Shown here piece after piece: positions 55,250 through 64,000 of a stretch of DNA of 64,000 bases. The notes below the pieces were generated by a model. The model had not been told where the DNA came from. It saw only the letters and a program-made list of their open reading frames with translations, and did no database searches. The DNA comes from UBA1672 sp964352665 (GTDB lineage: Bacteria; Pseudomonadota; Alphaproteobacteria; Micavibrionales; Micavibrionaceae), in the NCBI GenBank assembly GCA_964352665.1, contig CAYGSJ010000001.1, positions 310,001 through 374,000 on the forward strand. Reading direction: 5' to 3'. Position numbers and translations under genes: made by a program. Each line of letters begins with the position of its first letter. Positions within the stretch are counted from its first letter, which is position 1.

Positions 55250-55360
55250 GTACCCAAACTTTATTCCATAAAAAAAATTCTATCCTCTTGTTCGCCTTTG
55301 CGAAACACATTATGGTGTGTCGCAATAATTCAACATAACCATAATGCTAGGACAAGAAGT

Positions 55361-56017
55361 ATGAAGTTTTTCGTCGACACCGCCGATATTGATGAGATTA
55401 AAGATCTGGCCGCGACCGGCCTTTTGGATGGGGTGACAACCAACCCGTCCCTGATTGCAAAATCCGGAAAAGAATTCATTCCCCTGATCAAGGAAATCAC
55501 AAAGGTGGTAAGCGGCCCCGTGAGCGCCGAAGTGGCTGCTACGGATTACGCCACGATGCGCAAAGAAGCCGAAGTGTTGCGCAAGATTGCCGATAATATT
55601 GCGGTTAAGGTTCCCCTGACCCCCGATGGATTGAAGGTTTGTAAGGAACTCTCCGATGAAGGCACTATGGTGAATGTAACGCTTTGTTTCTCTGCCGGAC
55701 AAGCCATTCTGGCCGCCAAAGCCGGCGCGGCATTTGTGTCGCCTTTTGTCGGGCGTCTTGATGATATCTGCGAACAAGGTCTGGATCTGATTGCCGATAT
55801 CTGCACGATCTACGATAATTATCCCGACTATCACACGGAAGTTCTGGTGGCCTCTATCCGTAACCCGATGCACATTATCGAAAGTGCAAAAATGGGTGCG
55901 CATGTGATGACCAGTCCGCCAAATGTAATTCGCCAGCTTTACAATCATCCGCTGACTGATAAGGGGCTTGCCGCCTTTGTTGAAGACTGGAAGAAAACCG
56001 GGCAAAGTATCTTATAG
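55361..56017 (+). CDS. fsa: Transaldolase, FSA/TalC type
   Basis: 218 residues from ATG 55361, giving the standard start 'MKFFVDTADIDEIKDLAATG'; an upstream in-frame ATG is not needed. It belongs to the small transaldolase subfamily. The Schiff-base lysine is K83 in 'NIAVKVPLTPDGL', and 'GVTTNPSLIAKSG' is intact. It moves a dihydroxyacetone unit in the pentose phosphate pathway, or has fructose-6-phosphate aldolase activity; sequence does not decide which. It is downstream of the small-protein pair. Confidence 0.92.
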   Translation: MKFFVDTADIDEIKDLAATGLLDGVTTNPSLIAKSGKEFIPLIKEITKVVSGPVSAEVAATDYATMRKEAEVLRKIADNIAVKVPLTPDGLKVCKELSDEGTMVNVTLCFSAGQAILAAKAGAAFVSPFVGRLDDICEQGLDLIADICTIYDNYPDYHTEVLVASIRNPMHIIESAKMGAHVMTSPPNVIRQLYNHPLTDKGLAAFVEDWKKTGQSIL

Positions 56018-56021
56018 ATCA

Positions 56022-56693
56022 TTAAAAGCCGGGTTCGGGTAAATCGAACTCAAAAATTCTGTTGTCTTTTCTGTATAGAATTCCTGTATTAGGGACAACA
56101 AAATAACCAACAAATGCATGGTAAGGGCCGCGGTCACACTCTTCCGGTGAGGCTATTAAATGTCCGCTTCCATCTATATTCGAGGGAAGGCATCTTCCTG
56201 CTTTATGTGACCAAGTGCCATCTCCGTCCCGCCTGTAAAAGTGGTAGTCCATACCCGGTTCGTAGGCAACTGCAACAAGGTGATTTTCTGCGGGTGTTAT
56301 GTGTTCAAGACTAACACGAACGAGCCCATCACGATCAAGCAGTCCTCTAAGGTCTTCAATTGTGACATCTCTGCCTGCTATCACCGAGGTTTTAAAATGA
56401 GGAGGGTTAAGTAATTGTCCCGGCGCACCCTGGCCATGCGCTGCAGCAGTGAGGGCATAACTGTAGCAATTCGTCATCCCGACAACAGGTTTCCAAGCCG
56501 CGGCAGAAAATTGCAGCCCTAATCTGGGCACAAGCATGACAACATCTTCGTCGCCACCACGATCGTATAAAGGCCGCCTGTCAAACAGTCTTGTCAATGC
56601 ACTACCAAACAAATCAAACATTCCCGAAGAACCATCATGATCATACGGATCACCCATAGAATCGTTGTCTGCGTGCTCTAAGTCCTTGTCCAT
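56022..56693 (-). CDS. Unknown protein with a possible cysteine-peptidase-like core
   Basis: 223 residues, no signal peptide. The central part holds 'GMTNCYSYALTAAAHGQG', 'ENHLVAVAYEPGMDYHFYRR' and 'DGTWSHKAG'. The spacing of N-C-Y-x-Y-A-L, a later His and W-S-H-K recalls papain-like or NlpC/P60-like cysteine hydrolases with Cys before a helix. This is inference from pattern only, and the family is not one I can name. It is convergent with fsa. Confidence 0.5.
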   Translation of the reverse strand: MDKDLEHADNDSMGDPYDHDGSSGMFDLFGSALTRLFDRRPLYDRGGDEDVVMLVPRLGLQFSAAAWKPVVGMTNCYSYALTAAAHGQGAPGQLLNPPHFKTSVIAGRDVTIEDLRGLLDRDGLVRVSLEHITPAENHLVAVAYEPGMDYHFYRRDGDGTWSHKAGRCLPSNIDGSGHLIASPEECDRGPYHAFVGYFVVPNTGILYRKDNRIFEFDLPEPGF

Positions 56694-56804
56694 TTAATTC
56701 AGCCCATTTTTTTGAGCACATTAAAAAAAAGAAGGTATTATGTCAACAAAATCTTCGTAAAAAAACACTGTGCGCCCTAGTTTCTCCATGTTAGAATCGA
56801 ATCT

Positions 56805-57518
56805 ATGACTAAAGTAGTAAATAATATGACCGATACAAAAAATCCCGTCTCCAAAGATGAAATTGTTGCGTATTTACGTGATAACCCCGATTTCCTGAAA
56901 GATAATCCCGAAGTGTGTGCTTTGCTCCATCCCCCTTCTACGGTGAAGGGACAAGGCATTGCCGATTTCCAGACCTATATGATCGAGCGCCTGAAGGCCG
57001 ACAAGGAAAATGTGATCGAAAGCACGCGTGAGCTTGTTGAAAATGCACGATCAAATATGAACAACCAACAACGCATTCACAAGGCCGTTCTGCGTCTTTT
57101 GGAAGCGCAGAGATTTGATGATTTCATTCACGCCATTACCATGGATCTTGCGAATTTGCTTGATGTCGATATTTCTGTTCTGGTTGTCGAAGCCAATGGA
57201 ACCGACATTCCGCATATTCATCAAAATGGCATTCGTATCCTTCCCGAGGGAACCATTGATAAATGGATGGAAGGGAAGAATGTGTTATTACAGAATAATA
57301 TCAGCGGTATTGAAGCCATATATGGTGGGGGATCTACGCTTGTGGCGTCACAGATATTGCTTCGTGTTGATATTACCAGTGATACGCCGCCTGCTATTCT
57401 GGCTTTTGGCAGCCGTGATCCCAATATGTTTCAGGAGGGACAGGCCACTGACCAGATTCTCTTCCTTGCCCGCGTGATTGAGAGGTGTTTCCGATCATGG
57501 CTGAATATAGCTGTATAA
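56805..57518 (+). CDS. DUF484 family protein
   Basis: 237 residues. The N-terminal 'IVAYLRDNPDFLKDNPEV' and the GAF-like body ('AVLRLLEAQRFDDFIHAI', then 'LLDVDISVLVV') are the DUF484 signature. In many proteobacteria it lies just before xerC, as here, and the xerC start overlaps its end. Its role is unknown. ATG 56826 is an alternative start. Confidence 0.9.
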   Translation: MTKVVNNMTDTKNPVSKDEIVAYLRDNPDFLKDNPEVCALLHPPSTVKGQGIADFQTYMIERLKADKENVIESTRELVENARSNMNNQQRIHKAVLRLLEAQRFDDFIHAITMDLANLLDVDISVLVVEANGTDIPHIHQNGIRILPEGTIDKWMEGKNVLLQNNISGIEAIYGGGSTLVASQILLRVDITSDTPPAILAFGSRDPNMFQEGQATDQILFLARVIERCFRSWLNIAV

Positions 57519-58450
57519 GGCAGGACATCCTCGCAAAATGCGCTGCCGATTTATCCGATAAACTTTTGAAATGGGATGATTATTTACGGGTAGAAAAAAA
57601 TGTTTCCCCGCATACTTTGCGTGCCTATGGCAGTGATGTCGGACATTTCATTAACTTTCTGTTTGATCATCTGGGCACGCAACCCGGCCTGAATGATTTA
57701 TCCAACGTTTCTATTCGGGATTTTCGTGGATGGATGTCGAAGAAGGCCATGGACGGGACATCGAACGCAAGCCGCGCGCGGTCTCTATCGGGGATCAAGA
57801 ATTTACTGAGCTGGCTTGATAAACAAGGGATCATGCACAACGCGGCCATCAACACGGTGCGCAGCCCGAAATTGCCGCATAAATTACCGCGCCCGTTGCA
57901 TGAGAGGCAGGCCATTGATCTGATCAATAATGCCGGCATGTTGGAAAAACAGGATTGGGTTGGCATGCGAAATATGGCGTTGTTCATGTTGCTCTATGGC
58001 TGTGGCTTACGAATCAACGAGGCGCTGTCTCTGGATATCAGGAATTTTCCGCGCGACGGGTTTTTGCGCGTCATTGGTAAGGGCAATAAGGAACGCCAAG
58101 TGCCTGTGATTGAACTGGTAGAACAAACGTTAAATACATATCTTGAAGCATGCCCTTTCCCCAATGAACCCACACGTCCTATTTTTATCGGTGCTAGAGG
58201 CAAGCGCCTTAATCAGGGGGTGGCGCAGCGTGCGATGAGAGAACTGCGTGTAACCATGGGTCTGCCGGAAAATGCAACGCCGCACGCCCTTCGCCATAGT
58301 TTTGCAACGCATCTTTTGCAAAATGGGGCTAATTTGCGGGAAATTCAGGAGTTGCTTGGGCATACATCCCTAAGTACGACACAGCGCTATACCGAGATTA
58401 ATGCGGAAGAGATGCTGAAAATTTATCGGAACGCCCACCCCCGCGCATAA
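57497..58450 (+). CDS. xerC: Tyrosine recombinase XerC
   Basis: 317 residues from ATG 57497, with GAGAGG upstream and inside the end of the DUF484 gene. It resolves chromosome dimers at dif with XerD. The active-site set is complete: R172, K195, H263, R266, H289 and Tyr298 ('STTQRYTEI'). Context (DUF484, no phage genes) and length favour XerC over a phage integrase. Confidence 0.95.
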   Translation: MAEYSCIRQDILAKCAADLSDKLLKWDDYLRVEKNVSPHTLRAYGSDVGHFINFLFDHLGTQPGLNDLSNVSIRDFRGWMSKKAMDGTSNASRARSLSGIKNLLSWLDKQGIMHNAAINTVRSPKLPHKLPRPLHERQAIDLINNAGMLEKQDWVGMRNMALFMLLYGCGLRINEALSLDIRNFPRDGFLRVIGKGNKERQVPVIELVEQTLNTYLEACPFPNEPTRPIFIGARGKRLNQGVAQRAMRELRVTMGLPENATPHALRHSFATHLLQNGANLREIQELLGHTSLSTTQRYTEINAEEMLKIYRNAHPRA

Positions 58451-58479
58451 AAAAAGCCGACACAAAGCCGACTTTTTTA
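58449..58479. terminator. Possible terminator after xerC and the minus-strand gene at 58501
   Basis: AAAAAAAGCCG and CGACTTTTTT around 58450-58478 can pair with one C-A mismatch, and give T runs on both strands. The loop contains a copied GCCGAC word, so pairing is not perfect. Confidence 0.45.
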
Positions 58480-58500
58480 GTTACGCAGTGTAAACCTTAA

Positions 58501-58785
58501 TTAATCATTAGCGAGCACAGATGGCTCCTCAACAGGCACATGAATCTCGCTCTTCGCAGGCGCTTGTGGCGCCGAAGAAGAAACGGAAAGACCATAACCA
58601 TATGGCCTACTTTCCCATTCGCGATCCGCCGCAACTGATGCCGCATATGCCGGGTGTGCTGGCTTCTCCTGTGAAGGTGCCGCCGCATATCCACCAGCTT
58701 TCAGAGGAAATTTTGCTGCAAGTTCTGCTTTTTTCTCTGCCGGTGTTGGTTTAAAAACTTCTGCTAATTTTGAAAGAAAACTCAT
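58501..58785 (-). CDS. Small unrecognised protein, Ala/Pro/Ser-rich
   Basis: 94 residues with an amphipathic start ('MSFLSKLAEVFKPTPAEKKA') and a low-complexity rest with Tyr-Gly words ('RPYGYGLSVSSS'). Probably disordered. No family recognised; it follows lpd on the same strand after 137 bases. Confidence 0.5.
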   Translation of the reverse strand: MSFLSKLAEVFKPTPAEKKAELAAKFPLKAGGYAAAPSQEKPAHPAYAASVAADREWESRPYGYGLSVSSSAPQAPAKSEIHVPVEEPSVLAND

Positions 58786-58922
58786 CGTAAACCCTTTTTA
58801 TTTCCTAGTTTGTTTAGAATTTAAAACTTTGTTAGCATAGCCCCTTGCAAACAGGCAAGAAAAAAGTCCTTCTATACCTTAAAAAAGTACAAATTATAAT
58901 TTTATTACTTTGGCTTGTAATT

Positions 58923-60311
58923 TTATATATGGATTGGGCGCTTGTGAACGGCCAAAGCCGCCTCCTTCACCACTTCTGTCAATGTCGGATGCGCATGACA
59001 GGTGCGGGCAATATCTTCGGCCGTACCCTCGAATTCCATGACCGTGACCACCTCGGAAATAAGATCACCGACATTGGGACCGATCATATGTGCTCCAAGA
59101 ATACGGTCTGTTTTGGCACAAGCCAAAAGTTTAACAAACCCGTCTGTGGCATTCATTGCACGTGCCCGACCATTGGCCATGAAAGGGAATTTTCCGACAT
59201 TGTATTGAGCCCCCATTTCCTTCAGTTGCTCCTCTGTTTTTCCAACATTGGCAACTTCTGGCCATGTGTAGACCACACCGGGAATCATGTTGTAGTCGAT
59301 ATGTCCGGATTCACCCGCTAACATTTCTGCAAGTATGACGCCTTCGTCTTCTGCCTTATGCGCGAGCATCGGACCGGCGATTACATCACCAATCGCGAAG
59401 ATTCCTTCGACAGAGGTTTCAAAATATTCGTCGACTTTTACACGGCCGCGATCATCCAGTTCAACCCCGACTTTATCGAGCCCCAGCCCATCGATATAGG
59501 GTTTACGCCCGATCGCCATCAAGACGATGTCGGCCTTCATGGTTTCGGCCTTGCCGCCTGCGGCAGGTTCCACCGTTAGCTCGACCCCTTTGGCAGATGC
59601 CTTTGCACCTGTCACTTTGCTTGAAAGCTTGAACGTGATGCCCTGCTTTTTAAAGATTTTGTGTGACTCTTTGCGTATTTCGCCATCCATACCGGGCATG
59701 ATTTGATCAAGAAATTCAATGACCGTAACCTCCGCGCCCAGACGACGCCATACAGTGCCGAGTTCCAGACCAATCACACCGCCGCCAATAACGATCATGG
59801 ATTTTGGTACTTCGTCCAGTTCAAGCGCGCCGGTCGATGATACGATTTTCTTTTCATCTATCTCAATACCGGGCAGAGAAATAACATCCGAGCCTGTTGC
59901 GATGATAATGTTATCGGCCTCGTAAGTGTCTTTACCGACCTTTACTTTTCCAGCCTCAACGATTTCACCGGTGCCTTCGATACGGGTGATTTTATTTTTC
60001 TTGAAGAGGAACTCGATCCCCTTTGTATTATCTGTGACAACGGCATCCTTGTATTTCATCATGGTTTTCAGATCAAGCTTTGCCGAGGTTTTGATGCCCA
60101 TTTCTTCCATATGGTGAGAGGCATCCTCGAATTTTTCCGAAGAACTCAATAGCGCCTTTGAAGGGATACAACCAACGTTCAAACAGGTCCCGCCTAGTGT
60201 TTTGCGTTTTTCCACGCAGGCTGTTTTCATGCCCAGCTGTGCGCATCGAATAGCAGCAACGTAGCCCCCGGGACCAGAGCCTATCACAATCACATCAAAT
60301 TTATCGGCCAT
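58923..60311 (-). CDS. lpd: Dihydrolipoamide dehydrogenase
   Basis: 462 residues, the E3 flavoprotein of pyruvate and 2-oxoglutarate dehydrogenases. It has the FAD motif 'VIGSGPGGYVAAIR', the redox disulfide in 'GGTCLNVGCIPSKALL', the NAD motif 'VIGGGVIGLELGTVW', and the C-terminal 'HAHPTLTEVVKEAAL' with the catalytic His. It reoxidises lipoamide with NAD. No E1 or E2 gene is adjacent. Confidence 0.97.
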   Translation of the reverse strand: MADKFDVIVIGSGPGGYVAAIRCAQLGMKTACVEKRKTLGGTCLNVGCIPSKALLSSSEKFEDASHHMEEMGIKTSAKLDLKTMMKYKDAVVTDNTKGIEFLFKKNKITRIEGTGEIVEAGKVKVGKDTYEADNIIIATGSDVISLPGIEIDEKKIVSSTGALELDEVPKSMIVIGGGVIGLELGTVWRRLGAEVTVIEFLDQIMPGMDGEIRKESHKIFKKQGITFKLSSKVTGAKASAKGVELTVEPAAGGKAETMKADIVLMAIGRKPYIDGLGLDKVGVELDDRGRVKVDEYFETSVEGIFAIGDVIAGPMLAHKAEDEGVILAEMLAGESGHIDYNMIPGVVYTWPEVANVGKTEEQLKEMGAQYNVGKFPFMANGRARAMNATDGFVKLLACAKTDRILGAHMIGPNVGDLISEVVTVMEFEGTAEDIARTCHAHPTLTEVVKEAALAVHKRPIHI

Positions 60312-60462
60312 TGTTATTCCTTTGTTTTCACAGTTAAATGCGCCTCTATTAATAGCAGAGTCTTATGGGCAGGCAAGGCGAAATATCAAAAGATTTCTTC
60401 ACATTTTCATATTATTTCTTTATAAAAGCGCAACATACTTAAAACAGATAAAAAACAGGGTA

Positions 60463-61623
60463 ATGACAGCGGGTGATAATTTAACAGGTGCGTTTCAACG
60501 CCAAACAGGATTTTCCGGCGATCGCCTGAAGGATATAGGGGTTGCCCTGATCGAGCGTAGCCGTGCTGCTGCACAGTCCAGTGATCATCATACATACCAC
60601 GTTGGCTCCGCTTTACTATCTTTAAAACATATTGGCAAAAATGGCCATGGGCGCCTCGTCGAAACGATGAGGGATAATGCCAATAAAATTCCAGATGCCA
60701 TGAAAGATGCGGGATATACATCACACCACAAATTTGGTGATGGACACCCTACTGTTCATGGTGAATTCCCGTTATTATTTGGCACGCCCCCTGCAGAGCA
60801 TCTTTTTTTAGGGTGTAACACCCCGTTTTGTGGGTCATGTATGAAATCAGCGATTATTAGGGGTGTAGACGCCCTGTTTCTGGATTTACATTCCCTGCCC
60901 TCGCCTAATGGCGGTAATGGGAATGGAAACAGATGGACGGATGATTTTTCAGATTATTGGGCTAATTTGTGTATTCCTATGGCCACTAATGCGCAAATAC
61001 CGATTTATGCAGTCGATACAGAAAACGGAGATATGATCACTCTCGTTGAAGGAGAAGCGCCGGAAAGACGTCCAGCGGCCGAATATCCCGCGCGCATACT
61101 ATCAGAACACGAGATACAAACTCTGGAAAACAATCCCGATCTTTTTCTTTTCTCCGGACGCAACAAGAGAAGTGCCATTGGTGTAGCTCGCCACAATGCG
61201 ACAGGCAAAAACCATTTTATTTTTGCAGAAGACACCCTTCCTCCGGGATATAGCTATCGCACCGATCAGGACAAGGTAGAAGAATTTGCAGACGGGCATT
61301 ACCGTTTCCCCATCGATCCGATCAGCCAGATGTGCATGGTCGCGGCACGGCATAATCTGGCCCTGCAGGATGGTAGGATTGTTACGAATTATGTTCCCAG
61401 CTCTGGCCGGCAGCTTGATCTGGCTTATGTCGGGATCAGGCATCTTTATGTTACAAATCAACATGTTCCGGCCTCAGAAGATGCCATGAAAGCACAAAGA
61501 GAGCTTCAAAGATTAGGAATGATCGAATACCTGCAAGTCAAGCCAAACAAGGAAATGTTGCGCGTTCTGAGGGATAGCCAGCAAGACCCTAGCGCACATT
61601 GCAGTGTCGTCCAGTTGGGCTAA
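60463..61623 (+). CDS. Cytidine/dCMP-deaminase-like protein, probable two-domain
   Basis: 386 residues from ATG 60463 (the frame is open to 60322, but that region overlaps the lpd promoter side). It has the zinc-deaminase motifs: H99-G-E101 ('TVHGEFPLLFG') and C123-x-x-C126 ('NTPFCGSCM'). The usual P-C-x-x-C is P-F-C here. A second segment (about 290-345, 'DPISQMCMVAARHNLALQDG' onward) looks like a repeat of the fold without the zinc ligands. Substrate unknown: a nucleotide or nucleoside is likely. Its stop overlaps the convergent LOG-like gene by 4 bases. Confidence 0.68.
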   Translation: MTAGDNLTGAFQRQTGFSGDRLKDIGVALIERSRAAAQSSDHHTYHVGSALLSLKHIGKNGHGRLVETMRDNANKIPDAMKDAGYTSHHKFGDGHPTVHGEFPLLFGTPPAEHLFLGCNTPFCGSCMKSAIIRGVDALFLDLHSLPSPNGGNGNGNRWTDDFSDYWANLCIPMATNAQIPIYAVDTENGDMITLVEGEAPERRPAAEYPARILSEHEIQTLENNPDLFLFSGRNKRSAIGVARHNATGKNHFIFAEDTLPPGYSYRTDQDKVEEFADGHYRFPIDPISQMCMVAARHNLALQDGRIVTNYVPSSGRQLDLAYVGIRHLYVTNQHVPASEDAMKAQRELQRLGMIEYLQVKPNKEMLRVLRDSQQDPSAHCSVVQLG

Positions 61624-63986
61624 CCAGGCAGCGCATGATTGACTTCTTCATCAGGTTGATCAAAAACACCCGCACCGAATTTAGCACCATCATGCTTGCT
61701 TGCCGGCTGTGCTGGTTCGGCGTGTGACACAGGACTGCTGCTGATATCAAAGCCCAACTCGGCTGCATATTGATCGCGTGCATAGCCCGCACTGTTAATG
61801 TCGTCGTAATAATGCACACTCAGCAGTTCCCACATCTCCGGCGGCAAGCTTTTCCTGAGCGCATCAAAGAAGCCTATATCATAGTCTACACCGTTTTTAA
61901 CCGGCGAGTTCACAACATGAATTCTTTTCTTCTTCTCGTTTTCAAAGCCCGGGAAGATACCGTAGCCACGCATCTCAACCATGAGGTTGTGGTACATTGC
62001 CATATATAATTCGTACTCTGTTCCAACACCGCCGATAAAAGTAGTTACAACATGTGCAGGTCCCAGAATAGAGTGTTGTCTTTCACCAAGATACTCATAG
62101 GTAAGAGCGTGGAAAAGACCATCTCCGAAAGATAAATAATCCTCATCGTAAGCACCTTCTTCCACATCGAATTCGTGCTCCCGTAAAAGAGTTTTAAGGG
62201 AACCTTCTTTCCGTGAGGCAATCGGGACACGGTTTGCAATTGAAATGAAGTCTCTGTAGCCTTCTTCATACGCTCGGAATGCTCCAACAAAAAACTTGCC
62301 CATAATGAAACGACTACCGCCGCCATGTGTCATACAAATGCGTCTTTTCGCAGTATGATAGGTATACTCTTCGGCGTCACGATTTCCTGACCCTATGTGA
62401 GAACTGGCAGAGCCAAGCAACGCCTCGGTAAATTCAAGATCATCAAACCCTGTTTCTTCCAACAAGAAATCAGAATTCGGTTCATTATATCTATCGATGT
62501 CCGGCATGGTCTTCATGTGCTCCACATCCCATTGCCCCTCTGCCATGACAGAGTCAAAGGCAGCTCTGCTTGGGAATATTCTGAAAACATGATCAGCGCG
62601 TGATGTGGTTGTTCTGAATTTCAGGGCATTGCTGTAAGATCCCAGTTCGCCTGCATATAGATCGTGATGCACCATGATGGGACGACCAACCGCACTAGGC
62701 CCTGCAAGTGGTTTTACTGTTGCCCTGTTTAAAAACACCATGCGCGCAACGAGCTTGCGCTCCAGTTCATAGAGTGTTTGATCAACACCTTCGGGAGCCG
62801 TTGCAGGCCATTTTTCGAGAACTGTACCATCGGCCTGCAAAAAGGCGAGCTCGAGGTCTTCATGACTTTCTATCTTGAAAGGTTCACAGACACGCCGGTA
62901 TGAACCAATCCTATCGCCTATCTCTTCTTGCCCACCCGCAAATTCACCGAAGTTAAGATTTGATATAAGCGTCGCGTCGTGAATATCAGTGAGTTCATAG
63001 GTTCTAGGTGTTTTACGTTTGGGAATACCCATGACTGCTGCAAAAGCACGCATAGCCTGCGCCGCAACGAATTGCGTTCTGAAATATGTGTTATCAGCTT
63101 CAGACCTTAATGTTTCAATGGTAATAGGATTTCCAAAACGATCAAGAATCCCGTGATAGTCAACAGGCACATCAAAGTCATTAAGATCCATCTGTCTTCC
63201 GGACTCTTCTAATGCTACATCTTGTGCGGTTACCGGCCTGAAGCGCCGCTTGTGTTCGGACGCCGAAATGAATATCCCTTCCTCTGGTAAGGGCTGGTCG
63301 GGATCATACTCCAGAAAGCGCATAAAGTAGCTAACGTAGCTTTTGTGTGTATCTTTAACGTTGTGCCCTGCCTCGCGCATTTCTTTTTTGGCCACTTCGA
63401 GCATTTGTAAAAAATTAACAACACCGCCCACCGCGTTTACAAGTTCATTGATACGTTTTCCCGGGAATGCGGCCCCATCTTCAAAACACTCTTTAACGAG
63501 TGCCTGGCCTTTAAAGGGCCTCCATACCGACGCCTGCTTTAGAATTTCCGGTAGAATAAGTTCCCGGTCTTCTGCAATCACAAGAATATGTTTTGAGTCT
63601 TGCGCATCGATAGCGGCATTTGCTTCTGCTATTTCACGCGGGGTGGCGTCTCTTACGGCGTCCATCAAGCCAATCATGGCCTTTCCACGTGCAATATCGA
63701 TGGCTGTGTCTTCTGCTTCGATTGAATCAGGACCTGCTATATAGCTTTTCTTTGGTTCAATCGCAAAAACCGTACCACTTAGCGGCAAATCCGTTTCAAG
63801 AAGTTTCAAATCATTTTCAGAAACCAGAATGCCGACATAATCTGGTCTCCAAGCATTTTGGCGCTCCGCCCAGTCCCTTGTCAGGTACACAGAGTTATTG
63901 AGCACACCTACACCCACCTGATGAAAGGAATCCCTTCTGGCCGGCCCTGACCTGCCGCGCACCTCTGCCATGAACAAATCACGCAA
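61620..63986 (-). CDS. Large protein with a C-terminal LOG/SLOG-like domain (start may lie outside the window)
   Basis: 788 residues from TTG 63986, but the frame is open to the window edge and no ribosome site is clear, so the true start may lie beyond; ATG 63971 is also possible. Residues about 520-720 align with LOG proteins: 'THGGGSRFIMG' (551-563) for G-G-G-x-x-G-L-M-G, and 'GERQ' followed after 15 residues by 'GGVGTEYE', matching H-E-R-K and P-G-G-x-G-T-x-x-E with Arg636 and Glu659 kept. The N-terminal 500 residues are not recognised. No transmembrane helix. The stop overlaps that of the deaminase-like gene. Confidence 0.68.
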   Translation of the reverse strand: MRDLFMAEVRGRSGPARRDSFHQVGVGVLNNSVYLTRDWAERQNAWRPDYVGILVSENDLKLLETDLPLSGTVFAIEPKKSYIAGPDSIEAEDTAIDIARGKAMIGLMDAVRDATPREIAEANAAIDAQDSKHILVIAEDRELILPEILKQASVWRPFKGQALVKECFEDGAAFPGKRINELVNAVGGVVNFLQMLEVAKKEMREAGHNVKDTHKSYVSYFMRFLEYDPDQPLPEEGIFISASEHKRRFRPVTAQDVALEESGRQMDLNDFDVPVDYHGILDRFGNPITIETLRSEADNTYFRTQFVAAQAMRAFAAVMGIPKRKTPRTYELTDIHDATLISNLNFGEFAGGQEEIGDRIGSYRRVCEPFKIESHEDLELAFLQADGTVLEKWPATAPEGVDQTLYELERKLVARMVFLNRATVKPLAGPSAVGRPIMVHHDLYAGELGSYSNALKFRTTTSRADHVFRIFPSRAAFDSVMAEGQWDVEHMKTMPDIDRYNEPNSDFLLEETGFDDLEFTEALLGSASSHIGSGNRDAEEYTYHTAKRRICMTHGGGSRFIMGKFFVGAFRAYEEGYRDFISIANRVPIASRKEGSLKTLLREHEFDVEEGAYDEDYLSFGDGLFHALTYEYLGERQHSILGPAHVVTTFIGGVGTEYELYMAMYHNLMVEMRGYGIFPGFENEKKKRIHVVNSPVKNGVDYDIGFFDALRKSLPPEMWELLSVHYYDDINSAGYARDQYAAELGFDISSSPVSHAEPAQPASKHDGAKFGAGVFDQPDEEVNHALPG

Positions 63987-64000
63987 ACTAATCCCTGGCT

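Noticed and set aside
55310..56005. A 231-codon frame on the minus strand, opposite fsa
   Set aside because: Fsa has all catalytic motifs at full length; the antisense frame is a shadow.
57497..58450. The tyrosine recombinase as a mobile-element integrase
   Set aside because: It overlaps the DUF484 gene in the usual housekeeping order, has XerC length and shows no attachment repeats or phage genes around it.

Overview
The window reads as a chromosomal segment of a Gram-negative alphaproteobacterium with moderate GC. Three things suggest this: an F1-only ATP synthase operon (atpH-A-G-D-C, no F0 genes); a class I lysyl-tRNA synthetase; and the set priA, FSA-type transaldolase, DUF484 gene, xerC and lpd close to the atp genes. 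Many genes encode exported lipoproteins and envelope proteins. A Micavibrio-like lineage would fit, but that is a guess. No rRNA, tRNA, CRISPR array, transposase or integrase of a mobile element was seen.

Layout: (1) 1-5.2 kb holds two DUF4402-type secreted proteins with a pilus-type periplasmic chaperone, a lipoprotein with an AMIN-like domain, a WbaP-type sugar-phosphate transferase and a CinA/MoaB-like protein. (2) 5.3-12.7 kb is a housekeeping run: map, radC, a YafK/DpaA-like L,D-transpeptidase-fold protein, purB, bacterioferritin, a thioredoxin-like protein, a Bfd-type ferredoxin, a periplasmic cyclophilin and an alpha-glucosidase. (3) 12.8-20.1 kb is mostly unrecognised membrane proteins and lipoproteins, with an orphan Phd/YefM-like antitoxin and a GGGCCA-rich spacer. 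(4) 20.2-31.3 kb has uvrB, a three-member family of small unknown proteins, a GT2 glycosyltransferase, a histone H1-like protein with a 20-residue relative, lysK, an RTX protein and an MscS channel. (5) 31.3-38.9 kb has a DinG-like helicase, pabB-pabA-LOG, and small unknowns. (6) 38.9-45.5 kb is the F1 ATP synthase operon, interrupted by two unrelated genes. (7) 45.7-52.2 kb has a TraX-like protein, two tandem membrane spermidine-synthase-like proteins and four tandem DUF1826-like proteins. (8) 52.2-64 kb has priA, a pair of small paralogues (one with an internal stop), fsa, DUF484-xerC, lpd, a deaminase-like protein and a large protein with a LOG-like domain that meets it tail to tail.

Working units that can be read from spacing are: map-radC-yafK (zero-base junctions); purB-bfr; a divergent thioredoxin-like/bfd pair sharing a spacer with iron-box-like sequence; pabB-pabA-LOG; atpH-A-(unknown)-G-(PAP2)-D-C; the two spermidine-synthase-like genes followed by the four DUF1826-like genes; and DUF484-xerC.

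The most unusual content is: a family of five related DUF1826-like proteins (four tandem, one remote); the deaminase-like and LOG-like convergent pair; the two foreign genes inside the F1 operon; and several small paralogous families with no recognisable function.
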